Assembly: GCA_046351325.1 (NCBI GenBank)
Contig: JAXLYR010000006.1
Coordinates: 310,001 to 374,000 of the forward strand
Direction: 5' to 3'
From: Xiheicaenibacterium sp046351325
GTDB taxonomy: Bacteria > Myxococcota_A > Polyangia > Polyangiales > Polyangiaceae
Length of the DNA stretch: 64,000 nt
Below are positions 35,342 to 43,452 of this stretch, one piece after another. The notes under the pieces are model-generated. The model made no database searches and was not told the DNA's origin. It was given only the letters and a program-made list of their open reading frames with translations. Numbering within the stretch: position 1 is the stretch's first letter; each line of letters begins with the position of its first letter. The position numbers were made by a program, and so were the translations under genes.

Positions 35342-36046
35342 TCACGCCGCGCTCGCCTGCCCCAACACCTCTGCCGCGCACTTCCGCAGGTTGTAGTCCA
35401 GGCGCTCCACCGTGCGCTTCGACACGCCGAGCTCCGCAGCGATCTCCTCGAAGGATGCGAACTCCCGGTAATGCCGTCGGAAGAAGTGCTGCATGTCGCC
35501 GTCGAGCGTGGCGACCAACCGGTCCAACGCCGCGCGCCCACGCGCGAGGTCGAGCTCGGCGATCGTGTCGTCTTCACCCGTCGCGGGATCCGCGATCGTG
35601 TGCATCGCCAGGCCAATTGCCTGCACACGCAGGTCAGCCGAGAGCTCCGCTCGCTCTTGCGCTTCCGTGCGACCGATCAGCTCTTCGACCGGATCGGCGG
35701 CGAGCTCGACGGGGTCACGCAGCGGCTCGAGCAATGTCGCCCCGCGCTCGAGCGCCTGCGTCGATCCACGCGGATGAAGCTGCTTCTGCATCGCGAATCG
35801 CGTCCACGTGAAGATGAAGGCATCGAGAGGCCCGCGCTCCGGCTCCCAATTCGGGAGCTGAGTGACCATTACCAAGTGTCCAATCGAGACAAGCTCGTTG
35901 AGGTCTGCGTGGGGCCACTTCCGGTGCACGCGCGCGGCGACCCTCCTGACGACGGCCATTGCACCCACCGCCAATGCTTGTTGCTCCGGGGTTAGGCGCC
36001 GGGCGACGAGCTCGATCTCGGCTTTGCTGGGAGCGTCCTCCGTCAC
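35342..36046 (-). CDS. Sigma-70-like transcription factor
   Basis: 234 residues. The N-terminal half has a region 2-like stretch (DLNELVSIGHLVMVTQL, then FIFTWTRFAMQKQL), corresponding to the core-binding and -10 region helices. The end has a region 4-type helix-turn-helix (FRRHYREFASFEEIAAELGVSKRTVERLDYNLRK, about residues 190-224). A variable linker separates them. The start ATG (36044-36046) overlaps the stop of the small upstream gene (ATGA). It could be a specialised sigma factor carried by the accessory region. Confidence 0.75.
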   Translation of the reverse strand: MTEDAPSKAEIELVARRLTPEQQALAVGAMAVVRRVAARVHRKWPHADLNELVSIGHLVMVTQLPNWEPERGPLDAFIFTWTRFAMQKQLHPRGSTQALERGATLLEPLRDPVELAADPVEELIGRTEAQERAELSADLRVQAIGLAMHTIADPATGEDDTIAELDLARGRAALDRLVATLDGDMQHFFRRHYREFASFEEIAAELGVSKRTVERLDYNLRKCAAEVLGQASAA

Positions 36047-36309
36047 GAGCCCATGCCGCTCTTGTCTTTGGCGTGGAGAGCGGCGTCTGGGAAGCGCGCC
36101 AAGTCGTCACTCTTCGTCCCGACGCGCGGAGATAGACATCGCCGTAGCCGCGCCCGCCCGGTCTCTGTGCAGAGCAGTTCGTCCACGAGGAACTCACGGA
36201 TCTCCTCGAGCTCAGCCGCCGGCAGCAAAGGATCGAGACCGGCCATCGCCTCGGTCGCGATCTCCTCGGCCATGGCCTCTTCCTCGGGGGTGGGATCGGT
36301 GAGGAGCAC
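36043..36309 (-). CDS. Small acidic protein coupled to the sigma factor
   Basis: 88 residues. Very acidic in its first half (EEEAMAEEIATEAMAGLD, EEIREFLVDELL), with a basic tail. No signal or membrane segment, no recognised domain. Its stop codon overlaps the start of the downstream sigma-like gene by 4 bp, so the two are translated together. The arrangement would suit a cytoplasmic anti-sigma or partner protein; that is inference. Confidence 0.55.
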   Translation of the reverse strand: MLLTDPTPEEEAMAEEIATEAMAGLDPLLPAAELEEIREFLVDELLCTETGRARLRRCLSPRVGTKSDDLARFPDAALHAKDKSGMGS

Positions 36310-36471
36310 GCCAGCAGTCTAGCCGGTTTGCACAGGGACTGGTCCACATCGCGTGCGACTTCGTGGTCACGGAGCCAATCGCGGTGACCGAACTCCCCAC
36401 CTGTGACCAGCCTCTGCCTATCACGGACTCAGCTTGCGGTCCCTTGCGCACCGCTGATTGAGGGGGAGCGA

Positions 36472-36719
36472 TCACTGAGTGAGGGTGCAATGCTGGAGAT
36501 CGAATTGGATGCTCGATTCGTCGATGTTGTCCTGTTTGCATTCGCACGCGCCCGGCGTAGTTCCAGCGCTGTCCATGACCGGCTGAGCTGACAGTTGGCG
36601 GTGCACGGGCAGGTGTAACGAAGGTGAGTATTGTTGTCGGTGACGTCGCACGTCGACGTGACAGTGGTGACCAGCGCCGAACACAGACCGACACAGGAGG
36701 TAGCGATAGGGGCCGCGTG
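36472..36719 (-). pseudogene. Frameshifted small Cys-rich secreted-type gene
   Basis: Reading leftward from about 36719, one frame gives ATSCVGLCSALVTTVTSTC and YTCPCTANCQLS. The natural continuation, SAGTTPGACECKQDN ending in HCTLTQ and a stop at 36472-36474, is in a neighbouring frame from about 36590. Neither frame alone has a start with a signal peptide. The Cys spacing is consistent across the join. Looks like a decayed gene for an exported Cys-rich peptide, or one broken by a sequencing indel. Confidence 0.55.
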
Positions 36720-36883
36720 TGGACGACACGAGCAGCGTTGCCGCGGCGGTAGATCCCGCGGTCTCGCCCTTGGGGAAACAGCGGCTCCTCGTCCCTGCAG
36801 TCGAGCCCCAGCTCAACCGCCTCTGCATCGAGGCGGACCTCGCCGACCCCGGATCCCCAGGGTCGGCGAAATCGGCGAAATCC

Positions 36884-37291
36884 CTAAACGGCGGCCTCGA
36901 TCGAGGCGTGAACCATTCTCGACTTGGCCAGCACCATGCCAACGTTCGCTTGCGCGACAGACGAACACCGTAGCGTGATTATGGTATTTCTTGCCTCTCA
37001 GAAAGACGTGGAGCAAATTCTGACTCCACACGGCCATCTCCTGAAAGTAGTGGTTTCCGTCTTGGGTCGCACCGCGGACCCTCTTGAAGTGCTCTCGATC
37101 GATAGGACGGTCGGCCCCTGGAACATCTGAGCGGTCGCGGCCGCGACGAGGTCAAGCACCTCGCTCGGGTGAGAGTCGACGGTCTTCACTCCGAGGAGCA
37201 TCCCAGTCTGCATGTCGACGTATCCTACTGCCAAACACTCTGGGACCTGCGTCTGCGCCGCTTGGATTGCTTTGTCTAGGATTGAGTTCAC
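36884..37291 (-). pseudogene. Small roadblock-like protein gene, two frameshifts
   Basis: From GTG 37291: MNSILDKAIQAAQ ... VGYVDMQTGMLLGVKT ... SHPSEVLDLVAAATAQMFQG in frame one. Then HFKRVRGATQDGNHYFQEMAV and LLHVFLRGKKYHNHATVFVCRAS in frame two. Then ANVGMVLAKSRMVHASIEAAV and a TAG stop (36884-36886) in frame three. The three pieces join into one coherent product of about 135 residues; the GYVD-x-x-TGMLLG and VFV-x-R segments recall roadblock/LC7-type proteins that partner with small GTPases. Two single-base changes interrupt it. The start overlaps an upstream gene stop (GTGA). Confidence 0.7.
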
Positions 37292-37486
37292 CTCGATGCT
37301 GATTTGGTTGTGGGGTTGGAGATCGCGAGATCGCCCTCGAGCGCTCGCACAGCCTCTAGTTGGCTGTGTATGAAGCGCGGCTCTGCCAGTCGCGCCTTGC
37401 GGATGGCTTCGTCACCCGTTGAGCCGTCCAAGACAAGGGTCTCACGAGCGCGCTACATCGGAATCAGATGCAATCTGTTCGATCAT
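37288..37486 (-). pseudogene. Very small gene upstream of the roadblock-like gene, frameshifted
   Basis: ATG at 37484-37486 begins MIEQIASDSDVARS and then meets a stop. Skipping one base near 37444 continues as ETLVLDGSTGDEAIRKARLA, then FIHSQLEAVRALEGDL and a stop at 37288-37290 overlapping the next start. The reconstructed product is about 65 residues with a plausible soluble composition. I do not recognise it. Overlap with the next gene indicates a former operon. The region 37487-37709 upstream holds nothing I can call. Confidence 0.5.
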
Positions 37487-37709
37487 CGTCGCGCAGCTAC
37501 GATCCAGAACATTGTGGCTCTTCACCGCCACGAGCGTCAGGCTGCCTAACCTTAATTGAGCGTTGCGCGGGTTTAACCGTTGTCGTTCTAAGCAGCTTCA
37601 GGCGCTCGCGGAGCTACGCGAGCCGGCACCCGCCCGCGACGGCGGCGCGTCAACGCACATCACGCCGTCGCGAGGGATCCATCCCCGGAGGGGTTACCCA
37701 GACATGGAT

Positions 37710-39089
37710 CTACCAGGGTTTGAACTCCCCACTCGTTTGCCCCAGCTTCTCCGGCGCCAGCAGCTGTCGGACGCGCGCCGAAGGGCTTTGGCGGAGAATC
37801 TCGACGGCCTCGGCAGCTAGTTTTTCACCCAGTCCCAGGAGCTCCTCGTGAACATAGGGTTCTGGATGTCTTGCCAGGCGGATCTGCTCGTCGGTCGAGA
37901 GTCCCCCATCCCAGAGCCTGGGCAGCAGTGTCTCGAGCGGTTCTCCGAATAGAGGATCTATCGTTGCCCAGTTCCGGCGCCGGGCTTGGATGCGGTGGAC
38001 CGCTTGCACCAACAGCCAATCCAGCAGCTCCCCATCGTCGAACAGCTCGCGCACAAACTCGACGAGCAGATCGGGCGATGCCAGGTCTCTAGAATCAATC
38101 CGCAGGCCTTCGAGGCTGGCGTGCAGATTCATTCCGTCCAGCAGTCCAGGTCTGCGGTTGGGCACCAGCAACTGCAGCAGCTCCCGCCAAACGAATCCGC
38201 CGCCGAGTGCCCCACGCTTTGCAAAATGCGCCGCCATGAGACGGTAGAGCCCCGAAGTACGGTGCGACAACTCCAGGATTTCGTCGACCCGGTCCAGGGG
38301 GTCGAGCCTGCCGCGGTAGACAGGCGCCTGCCCGAGCGCACTGCGGCGTTCTGGCCTGCCAGGAAATTCGGCTGCCCGTGCAGCCGCAGGCGCCATTCCG
38401 GCGGCGACGCGGGCTACGACCCTCGCGGTGCGCTCCGGAATTGCCTCGTAGTATATCTCGTGGGCGTGCGTGCCCTCCAGGCAAGCCAACGCCCAGCGGT
38501 GCGAAAAGCTGCGAGCCGAAAGACTGTCACTATCTGCCGGCGCCCTCAGGATGTCGCGCCAGATCGGCTCGACCTCAGGCCCGCGGAAGTCCATCATGAG
38601 GTGCAGCATCTCGTCGCGCTGTTGCCATGCCGGAAGCCGGAAATACTCGTGCATCAGGTTGGGCAGCAGCGGCTGCAAATCTTTGCGCCGCATCTCCTCC
38701 ACATTATTAAATAGCAGATTGCGAACTGCGTGCAGCGCCGCATGGAGGTGATGCTCCTGGCCTCCGTACCAGTCGTCAGCATCCAAGCTTGTGAACTGCG
38801 CCAGGCCGCCGTGTGCTTCCGCAACACGCGCTCTCAAGAGCTGGCTCATGTGGGCCTCGAAGCGGGCAAAGTCTGAGATGCCGACCGCGTAGCGTGAGCC
38901 GACTTGCAGCATCCGGCCCCCTTGGACCAGATCCATGCCCTCGATGCGCAGCGCTTCGGAAGGTCGGTCCTTGAATTCGTTCTCGAGCCCTTCCTCCGCC
39001 AGCAGCCGTTCGAGGGCTGAACGCAACGCCGGCTCGCGCTCGGCGTTGTAGCCCCATACGCTGATCGACAGCCACATGTTCACCGACAT
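37710..39089 (-). CDS. Unknown soluble protein, 459 residues
   Basis: The ATG at 39089 (MSVNMWLSISVWGYN) is chosen; the frame stays open further upstream only because it is antisense to an IS630 remnant. The N-terminus is a compact alpha/beta domain of about 120 residues (VWGYNAEREPALRSAL, GISDFARFEAHMSQLL). The remainder is helical with repeated Leu-rich hairpins and a HEAT-like ending (KLAAEAVEILRQSPSARVRQLL). No signal peptide and no known catalytic motif. Codon use is less GC-biased than in the flanking core genes, which suits acquired DNA. Confidence 0.65.
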   Translation of the reverse strand: MSVNMWLSISVWGYNAEREPALRSALERLLAEEGLENEFKDRPSEALRIEGMDLVQGGRMLQVGSRYAVGISDFARFEAHMSQLLRARVAEAHGGLAQFTSLDADDWYGGQEHHLHAALHAVRNLLFNNVEEMRRKDLQPLLPNLMHEYFRLPAWQQRDEMLHLMMDFRGPEVEPIWRDILRAPADSDSLSARSFSHRWALACLEGTHAHEIYYEAIPERTARVVARVAAGMAPAAARAAEFPGRPERRSALGQAPVYRGRLDPLDRVDEILELSHRTSGLYRLMAAHFAKRGALGGGFVWRELLQLLVPNRRPGLLDGMNLHASLEGLRIDSRDLASPDLLVEFVRELFDDGELLDWLLVQAVHRIQARRRNWATIDPLFGEPLETLLPRLWDGGLSTDEQIRLARHPEPYVHEELLGLGEKLAAEAVEILRQSPSARVRQLLAPEKLGQTSGEFKPW

Positions 39090-39289
39090 CGCTCCCCCAA
39101 ACCGTGGATATGGCGCCCACGGCGTTGAACGCACAATAGCACCCTTCTCCCGAGGATTGAACTCGATGGTGGCCGTCGTCCTCGGGTCCTTTGTGTGCGA
39201 CTCAAACCCGATTCGAGTCGGTCGTCGGTGCAAAATGAACGACGTGTTCGAGTGGCGCCTCCGAGTGGCGCCTCGCCTCTCGAGTTGGT

Positions 39290-39860
39290 GATGTGCTGGA
39301 ACGTGATGCTGCGGTTTCTGGGCTACTCTAACCTTAAGCGCGCCCTTCATCGGCACGGGTACGTTGTTAAAAAAGCGTCGACGGCCACTGGAGGGTTTGC
39401 GGCCCGACGTTGTTGTGCGCCGAGAGCAATATCTGAAGAAGCTTCGGACGTTTCCTGTAGACCACCTGGTCTTCCTGGACGAATCCGGAATGAACCTGGT
39501 CATGAGCCGGAGCCACGCGTGGGTCCAGCGCGGCTCGGAGTACGTCGACCGGATCCCCATAAACTGGGACGGCAACCTGACCGTCATTGGCGCCATGCGT
39601 CTCTCAGGCTGGGTGGTGCAGTCCAGCATGTTCGCAACTGCAAACAAGCAACGATTTTTTCGCCCTACTCACCAGACCTGAATCCAATCGAGCCAGGTTG
39701 AGCGCTCCAGAAACAGTACGTCCGCAGAATCGCGCCCAAGACGCGCGAAGCACTGCGAGCCACAGCTGCGAGAGCACGTAGGCGAGTGAAACCTCGCCAT
39801 TGTCGGGCTTGGTTTAAACATGCTGGCTATCCGGTCAGCTCAGGCGATCTTTGGGGTTAG
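39290..39860 (+). mobile_element. IS630-family transposase remnant
   Basis: Three frames together spell an IS630-type DDE transposase. The pieces are a helix-turn-helix tail (RFLGYSNLKRALHRHGYVV), the first catalytic Asp segment (LVFLDESGMN, with HAWVQRG), and YSPDLNPIE with the last catalytic Glu. The C-terminal block RRIAPKTREALRA, then CRAWFKHAGY, ends with a TAG stop at 39858-39860. The stretch between the first Asp and the YSPDLNPIE block is far too short: the central part with the second Asp has been deleted. No intact terminal repeats were found. An inactive insertion sequence. Confidence 0.82.
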
Positions 39861-39911
39861 TCACTAGTTCGTATCTCACTTGCGCCTAGACCTGTCGCCG
39901 AACCGCGAGTC

Positions 39912-40916
39912 ATGGGGATGATAGAGGTTGTCGAGGCGGCTTATGTGCCGACCCACGACACCCGCACGTGGTTGAATTCGGTGGTGACCCACGCGGCGCC
40001 CCTGCTCGACCGAGGCCAGGGGAGCTTCGCTCTCGTGGTCGAATCCATGTCTGCCAAAGGGGTTGAGCTCGGCGAGTTCGTGACCAGCGGTTGCCCGGCG
40101 TCTGTGCGAGAGTTCGTCGAGCAGGTCACTGCTGGGGGGTTGTCTGAGGAGGACTTTCGCAGAACGTACGGCAGTCCGGGGGTCTTCGACAGCTTGAGCG
40201 GCCGCGCAGGCGCCGCCTACTCCCCCGATCATTGGATGTTCAAAGCGTTCCGCGAGCGATTCGGCGCGCCGGACTTCGACCTCCTGCGAGCGGCGGACCC
40301 CTCGGGCTTTTGCTGCCTGATGGCGGCAGCACGACCCGCGGTAAGCACCCCATCAAAGCGGGAGAAGGCACGTTGGCACCGCATCGCAGCGCACCTCGTC
40401 GCGGGGCTTCGCGTGCACCGCTCAATGCGCGATGAACCCCGTGATGCGCCGCTGCTCGAGCGGCCACCAGTCGAGGCGGTGCTCAATCCAGACGGAGGAA
40501 TTGTGGACGCGCGCGGCGCAGCCAAACCAAGAACTGCCAGGACGGAGCTCCGTCAAGCGGCGGCGACGATGGACCGGGCGCGAGGCTCGCTGCGTCAACG
40601 CGACCCAGACGCGGGGCTGAGAGCCTGGCAGGCACTCGTGGCGGGGCGCTGGACTCTGGTCGACGTGTTTGACACCGATGGTCGCCGGTTCATCGTCGCA
40701 CGCGAAAACCAGCCGGTAGCACCGTCGGTCGTGCATCTCACGCGCCGAGAACAGCACGTGATCACCTACGCGCGGCTCGGGTGGCCGAGCAAACAGATCG
40801 CGTACACGTTGGGGATCGCAGAATCGACCGTCTCTGAGACGCTCCGCCGTGCCCTCGACAAGATGGGACTTCGAAGTCGTGTGGACCTGATTCGGTCCGG
40901 CGGAGGCCTTTGGTGA
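39912..40916 (+). CDS. LuxR-type transcriptional regulator
   Basis: 334 residues from ATG 39912 (ATG 39918 is also possible). Residues 1-265 are an unrecognised sensor-like region. The C-terminal LuxR helix-turn-helix starts LTRREQHVITYARLG, with IAYTLGIAESTVSETLRRAL as recognition helices and MGLRSRVDLIR at the end. It lacks a receiver domain, so activity would respond to a ligand or partner through the N-terminus. It lies 51 bp downstream of the IS630 remnant and is followed by a second HTH gene. Confidence 0.82.
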   Translation: MGMIEVVEAAYVPTHDTRTWLNSVVTHAAPLLDRGQGSFALVVESMSAKGVELGEFVTSGCPASVREFVEQVTAGGLSEEDFRRTYGSPGVFDSLSGRAGAAYSPDHWMFKAFRERFGAPDFDLLRAADPSGFCCLMAAARPAVSTPSKREKARWHRIAAHLVAGLRVHRSMRDEPRDAPLLERPPVEAVLNPDGGIVDARGAAKPRTARTELRQAAATMDRARGSLRQRDPDAGLRAWQALVAGRWTLVDVFDTDGRRFIVARENQPVAPSVVHLTRREQHVITYARLGWPSKQIAYTLGIAESTVSETLRRALDKMGLRSRVDLIRSGGGLW

Positions 40917-40974
40917 CAAAGACCTTTCTTGGGAGAGACGCGCAACTCGACTGGCCGCGCCGCCAGGTCTGGAC

Positions 40975-41310
40975 TTGCTTCGGATGCAACACGGCGGCGA
41001 ACACTATATCGTATTGAGCTTCTCAGTGCCCGGGGGCGAGCTTCGTGCGTTGACGCCGGCAGAGCGCGAAGTGCTGGCGCAACTCCTCGAAGGTCGAACG
41101 AACGCGGAGATTGGGGTTCACCGTGGCACGAGCGCGCGCACGGTCGCGAACCAAACTGCGAGCATCTTCAAAAAGCTTGGGGTCAGCTCTCGCCTCGAGC
41201 TCGCGCGCTGGTCTTTCCGAGGTCACATCGCTGACGACCCACTTAGCGTTCCAAATACGAAGACATTCACCGGCCCCCAAGCAGCGGGAGAGACTACCGT
41301 TGATCGATAG
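40975..41310 (+). CDS. Small LuxR-type helix-turn-helix protein
   Basis: 111 residues from TTG 40975, or 108 from ATG 40984. Almost only the DNA-binding domain is present: LTPAEREVLAQLLEGRTNAEIGVHRGTSARTVANQTASIFKKLGVSSRLELARW is described here as residues about 26-79. The preceding 25 residues (GGEHYIVLSFSVPGGEL) look like the end of a sensor domain, so it may be the remains of a longer regulator or a natural single-domain one. It follows the larger LuxR gene on the same strand by 58 bp. Confidence 0.7.
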   Translation: MLRMQHGGEHYIVLSFSVPGGELRALTPAEREVLAQLLEGRTNAEIGVHRGTSARTVANQTASIFKKLGVSSRLELARWSFRGHIADDPLSVPNTKTFTGPQAAGETTVDR

Positions 41311-41321
41311 AGGTTATTGTC

Positions 41322-41849
41322 ATGGCGCCTGGTCACTCGACTGCCTATGCCCAGCACGGTCGTCGGCTCTGCGCTGTTGTGGCTGGGCTCCTGTGTGCCT
41401 GCTTCGTGAGCACGAATGCAATGGCCGCGAAGCCCGCGGCAAACTGCGTGCCCGGGGCGCAGGTAACCTGCGCATGTCCTCACGGCGACGCCGGCGTTCA
41501 GGTCTGTGATGATGACGGTCGACGATTCGAGCCGTGTCAGTGCGCGGCACCAGACAAGGCGCCGACTGGAACGCCAGGAGAAGCGCGGCCTGGAGGGAAG
41601 CTGATTGGGGGCGGTATTGCGCTCTTGGCTGCTGGCTTCGTGAGCTCGTCGATTGGAGCTTCGATCCTCATGCTGGTCGCCGTCGGCGTCGCTGATGACG
41701 ACCTGGTAAAGGACGGTGCGGCAGCCTTGCCAGTGTTTCTCATTCTGCAGGGAGTCGCGGCAACTGCGGTCGGTGTGCTGTGCTCGGCGCCAAGAAGAAT
41801 CGGAGCAACGGCCCCGCGAGCCGCAGCGAGGACTTTGCTCCATATATAG
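41322..41849 (+). CDS. Exported membrane protein with short Cys module
   Basis: 175 residues. The N-terminal signal sequence ends near AMAAKPA. It is followed by CVPGAQVTCACPHGDAG, then VQVCDDDG and FEPCQC, a six-Cys module common in secreted proteins of this group. Two transmembrane helices follow (about 95-120 and 135-155). The last 15 residues are basic. The module faces the periplasm. Function unknown. The 182-bp gap that follows shows nothing coding on either strand. Confidence 0.68.
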   Translation: MAPGHSTAYAQHGRRLCAVVAGLLCACFVSTNAMAAKPAANCVPGAQVTCACPHGDAGVQVCDDDGRRFEPCQCAAPDKAPTGTPGEARPGGKLIGGGIALLAAGFVSSSIGASILMLVAVGVADDDLVKDGAAALPVFLILQGVAATAVGVLCSAPRRIGATAPRAAARTLLHI

Positions 41850-42031
41850 GTCTGTCCCTCGTGTTCTGACTGGGCTGCACTGGTTGGCAAATGCCGCACT
41901 CGGCCGACATGGAAGACTATCGAGGATTCCCTGTCCTCCCACACTCACTGTCGACGCGCGCTTCCAGCTCCGTCTCCGCTTGGGCCAACCAGTGGGCGAG
42001 GCTTGCGTTATTCTGCTTGGCACGTCAGCCC

Positions 42032-42562
42032 TCACTTGTCGGGCGCGCACACCCAAGCAGACTCGAAGTCGAGGCGAACCTCGATCACCGGGGCGTCGGT
42101 CGGCCGCACTGTCACGGAGTCGACCCCCTTGGTCCCAGATCGACAAGCGATGCACTCGCATCGGAAATCAGCCCCTTCGCCGTGTGTCTCACGCGGGGGT
42201 GGGAGGTCGAGGCGACTCGCGCTTACAGAGAAGTCATCTTCGAACTCGATCTCGCCTCGATAGTGTCCAGTCGCGTCCGTGCTCACGATTTCTTTGCCGA
42301 TGAAGAAGCGAAAGCGCGGCGCGAGGGTGCCGTTCACCACGACCGTGACCTCGAGGGTCGCGCGCGTCCGAGGCTTGGGTGGCGGGGTCGACGCCACAGG
42401 TTCGGGCACCGAGGACGCAGCAGGTGCTGCAGACACAGACTCCGTCGCCCGGGCTTCGGGGGTGTGCGCGTGGTCGTCCGGCGCGCGTTCGTTCGCAACG
42501 CAGCTGACTGTCAGCGCGACGGCGAGCGCCGCGATGGTCGTTTGGAAGCCCGAGCCCATCAT
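42032..42562 (-). CDS. Lipoprotein of unknown function
   Basis: 176 residues. The start at 42562 is preferred over the ATG at 42583 because GAGGGG lies 7 bp before it. Lipobox LAVALTVSC, then an Ala/Pro/Thr linker to about residue 66. The domain looks like a beta-sandwich (ATLEVTVVVNGTLAPRFRFFIG), with Cys residues in DFRCECIACRSG and near the end. A carboxypeptidase-regulatory-like fold is possible but unproven. It lies leftward, downstream of the WYL regulator. Confidence 0.68.
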   Translation of the reverse strand: MMGSGFQTTIAALAVALTVSCVANERAPDDHAHTPEARATESVSAAPAASSVPEPVASTPPPKPRTRATLEVTVVVNGTLAPRFRFFIGKEIVSTDATGHYRGEIEFEDDFSVSASRLDLPPPRETHGEGADFRCECIACRSGTKGVDSVTVRPTDAPVIEVRLDFESAWVCAPDK

Positions 42563-42669
42563 GCGATTACCCCTCGAAGGCATCGCACATATCGACGATA
42601 GCGAGTGGAGCTTTCGGAGGCGCTAACGTCTTTGGCACCGCGGGCGGCTCGGGTGCCGCCGCGACGAGT

Positions 42670-43407
42670 TCAATGCCACCGCCCCGTCAACGGGCGCCAC
42701 CGCTCGAGGTCCGGGAGCTGCGCTTGAATGACAGCCATGTCAGGACGAAACGCGATGTCGCGGAGGAGCCGCGGGCTCGCGATACGGTCCATTCTGAACA
42801 TGCGCGGCTCGTGTTTGTCGACGTCTCGGGCGAGCACGTACCAGACTGGGGGCTCGGCGAGCAGGCCGTGGGGCTCCACGCGCCGGCTGGTCCTTTTGCC
42901 GTCGCGATCCGTGTAGTCGAAGCCGAGCCCGACCTTGGTCGAGAAGGCCTGTTCGAACAGGCCGAGCAGCTCTCTCGGGGGGAGGCCGGCGCTGGCGCGC
43001 ACTGTGGGGCTCGCGGGCTGGCCGACGATCACGCGGCGACACAGCGCGCGCAGCGAACGCGCTTTGTCTGGCGGCAACTCGCGGAGGAGCTTGGCCATCG
43101 CCGAGTCGGCAGCGTTGCCCCAAGGCAGAGCGCTCGCGGCCCGAGAGAGGCGCGCCCCGAGCCAGAGCGCGACGACCTCGCTCTCGGACAGGTGCACCGC
43201 GGCGAGCCCTCGGTTGCTCTCGAGTCGTACGCCGCCCCCGGGCCCAGCCTCGCCCGTGATGGGCAGTCCGCGCTCGCGCAGCGTCGCCAAATAGCGGAGG
43301 AGCGTGCGGCGATTGACCCCGAGCTCCGCGGCCAGCGCCGCCACGGTGGTCGCGTCGCGCCCCCGCAAGAGCTCGGTCAGTTCCATGAGGCGTTCGGCGC
43401 GTGGCAT
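42670..43407 (-). CDS. WYL-domain transcriptional regulator with N-terminal HTH
   Basis: 245 residues from ATG 43407 (MPRAERLMEL). A longer frame to 43434 would place the palindromic site inside the gene. The N-terminal winged helix (ATTVAALAAELGVNRRTLLRYLATL) is followed by a WYL-domain region (about residues 130-240): FDYTDRDGKRTSRRVEPHGL, then VWYVLARD and RMFRMDRI. The FRMDRI segment is characteristic. WYL proteins often control DNA-repair or defence genes by sensing nucleic-acid ligands. It is divergent from the alkylation-repair gene, sharing a 45-bp gap. Confidence 0.88.
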   Translation of the reverse strand: MPRAERLMELTELLRGRDATTVAALAAELGVNRRTLLRYLATLRERGLPITGEAGPGGGVRLESNRGLAAVHLSESEVVALWLGARLSRAASALPWGNAADSAMAKLLRELPPDKARSLRALCRRVIVGQPASPTVRASAGLPPRELLGLFEQAFSTKVGLGFDYTDRDGKRTSRRVEPHGLLAEPPVWYVLARDVDKHEPRMFRMDRIASPRLLRDIAFRPDMAVIQAQLPDLERWRPLTGRWH

Positions 43408-43413
43408 CTCTAC

Positions 43414-43432
43414 GGTGACAGTTTCTGTCACC
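43414..43432. promoter_or_regulatory. Perfect palindrome, likely operator of the WYL regulator
   Basis: GGTGACAG and CTGTCACC form perfect 8-bp arms separated by TTT. The site is inside the 45-bp gap between the WYL regulator (start 43407) and the divergent DNA-repair gene (start 43453), so one bound dimer could control both. It also supports the shorter start for the regulator. Confidence 0.72.
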
Positions 43433-43452
43433 AATAGGCGCTACGTCAAAAC

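Noticed and set aside
39090..39647. Upstream extension of the 459-residue protein frame
   Set aside because: It is antisense to the IS630 transposase remnant and adds no recognisable sequence. The ATG at 39089 fits the conserved-looking N-terminus.
41850..42031. Possible small rightward gene between two exported-protein genes
   Set aside because: Only frames shadowing neighbouring genes; no start with a ribosome site and no coherent protein sequence.
42634..42657. GGCACC...GGTGCC hairpin as a terminator
   Set aside because: Only a 6-bp stem with a 12-nt loop and no T-run; too weak to call as a terminator.
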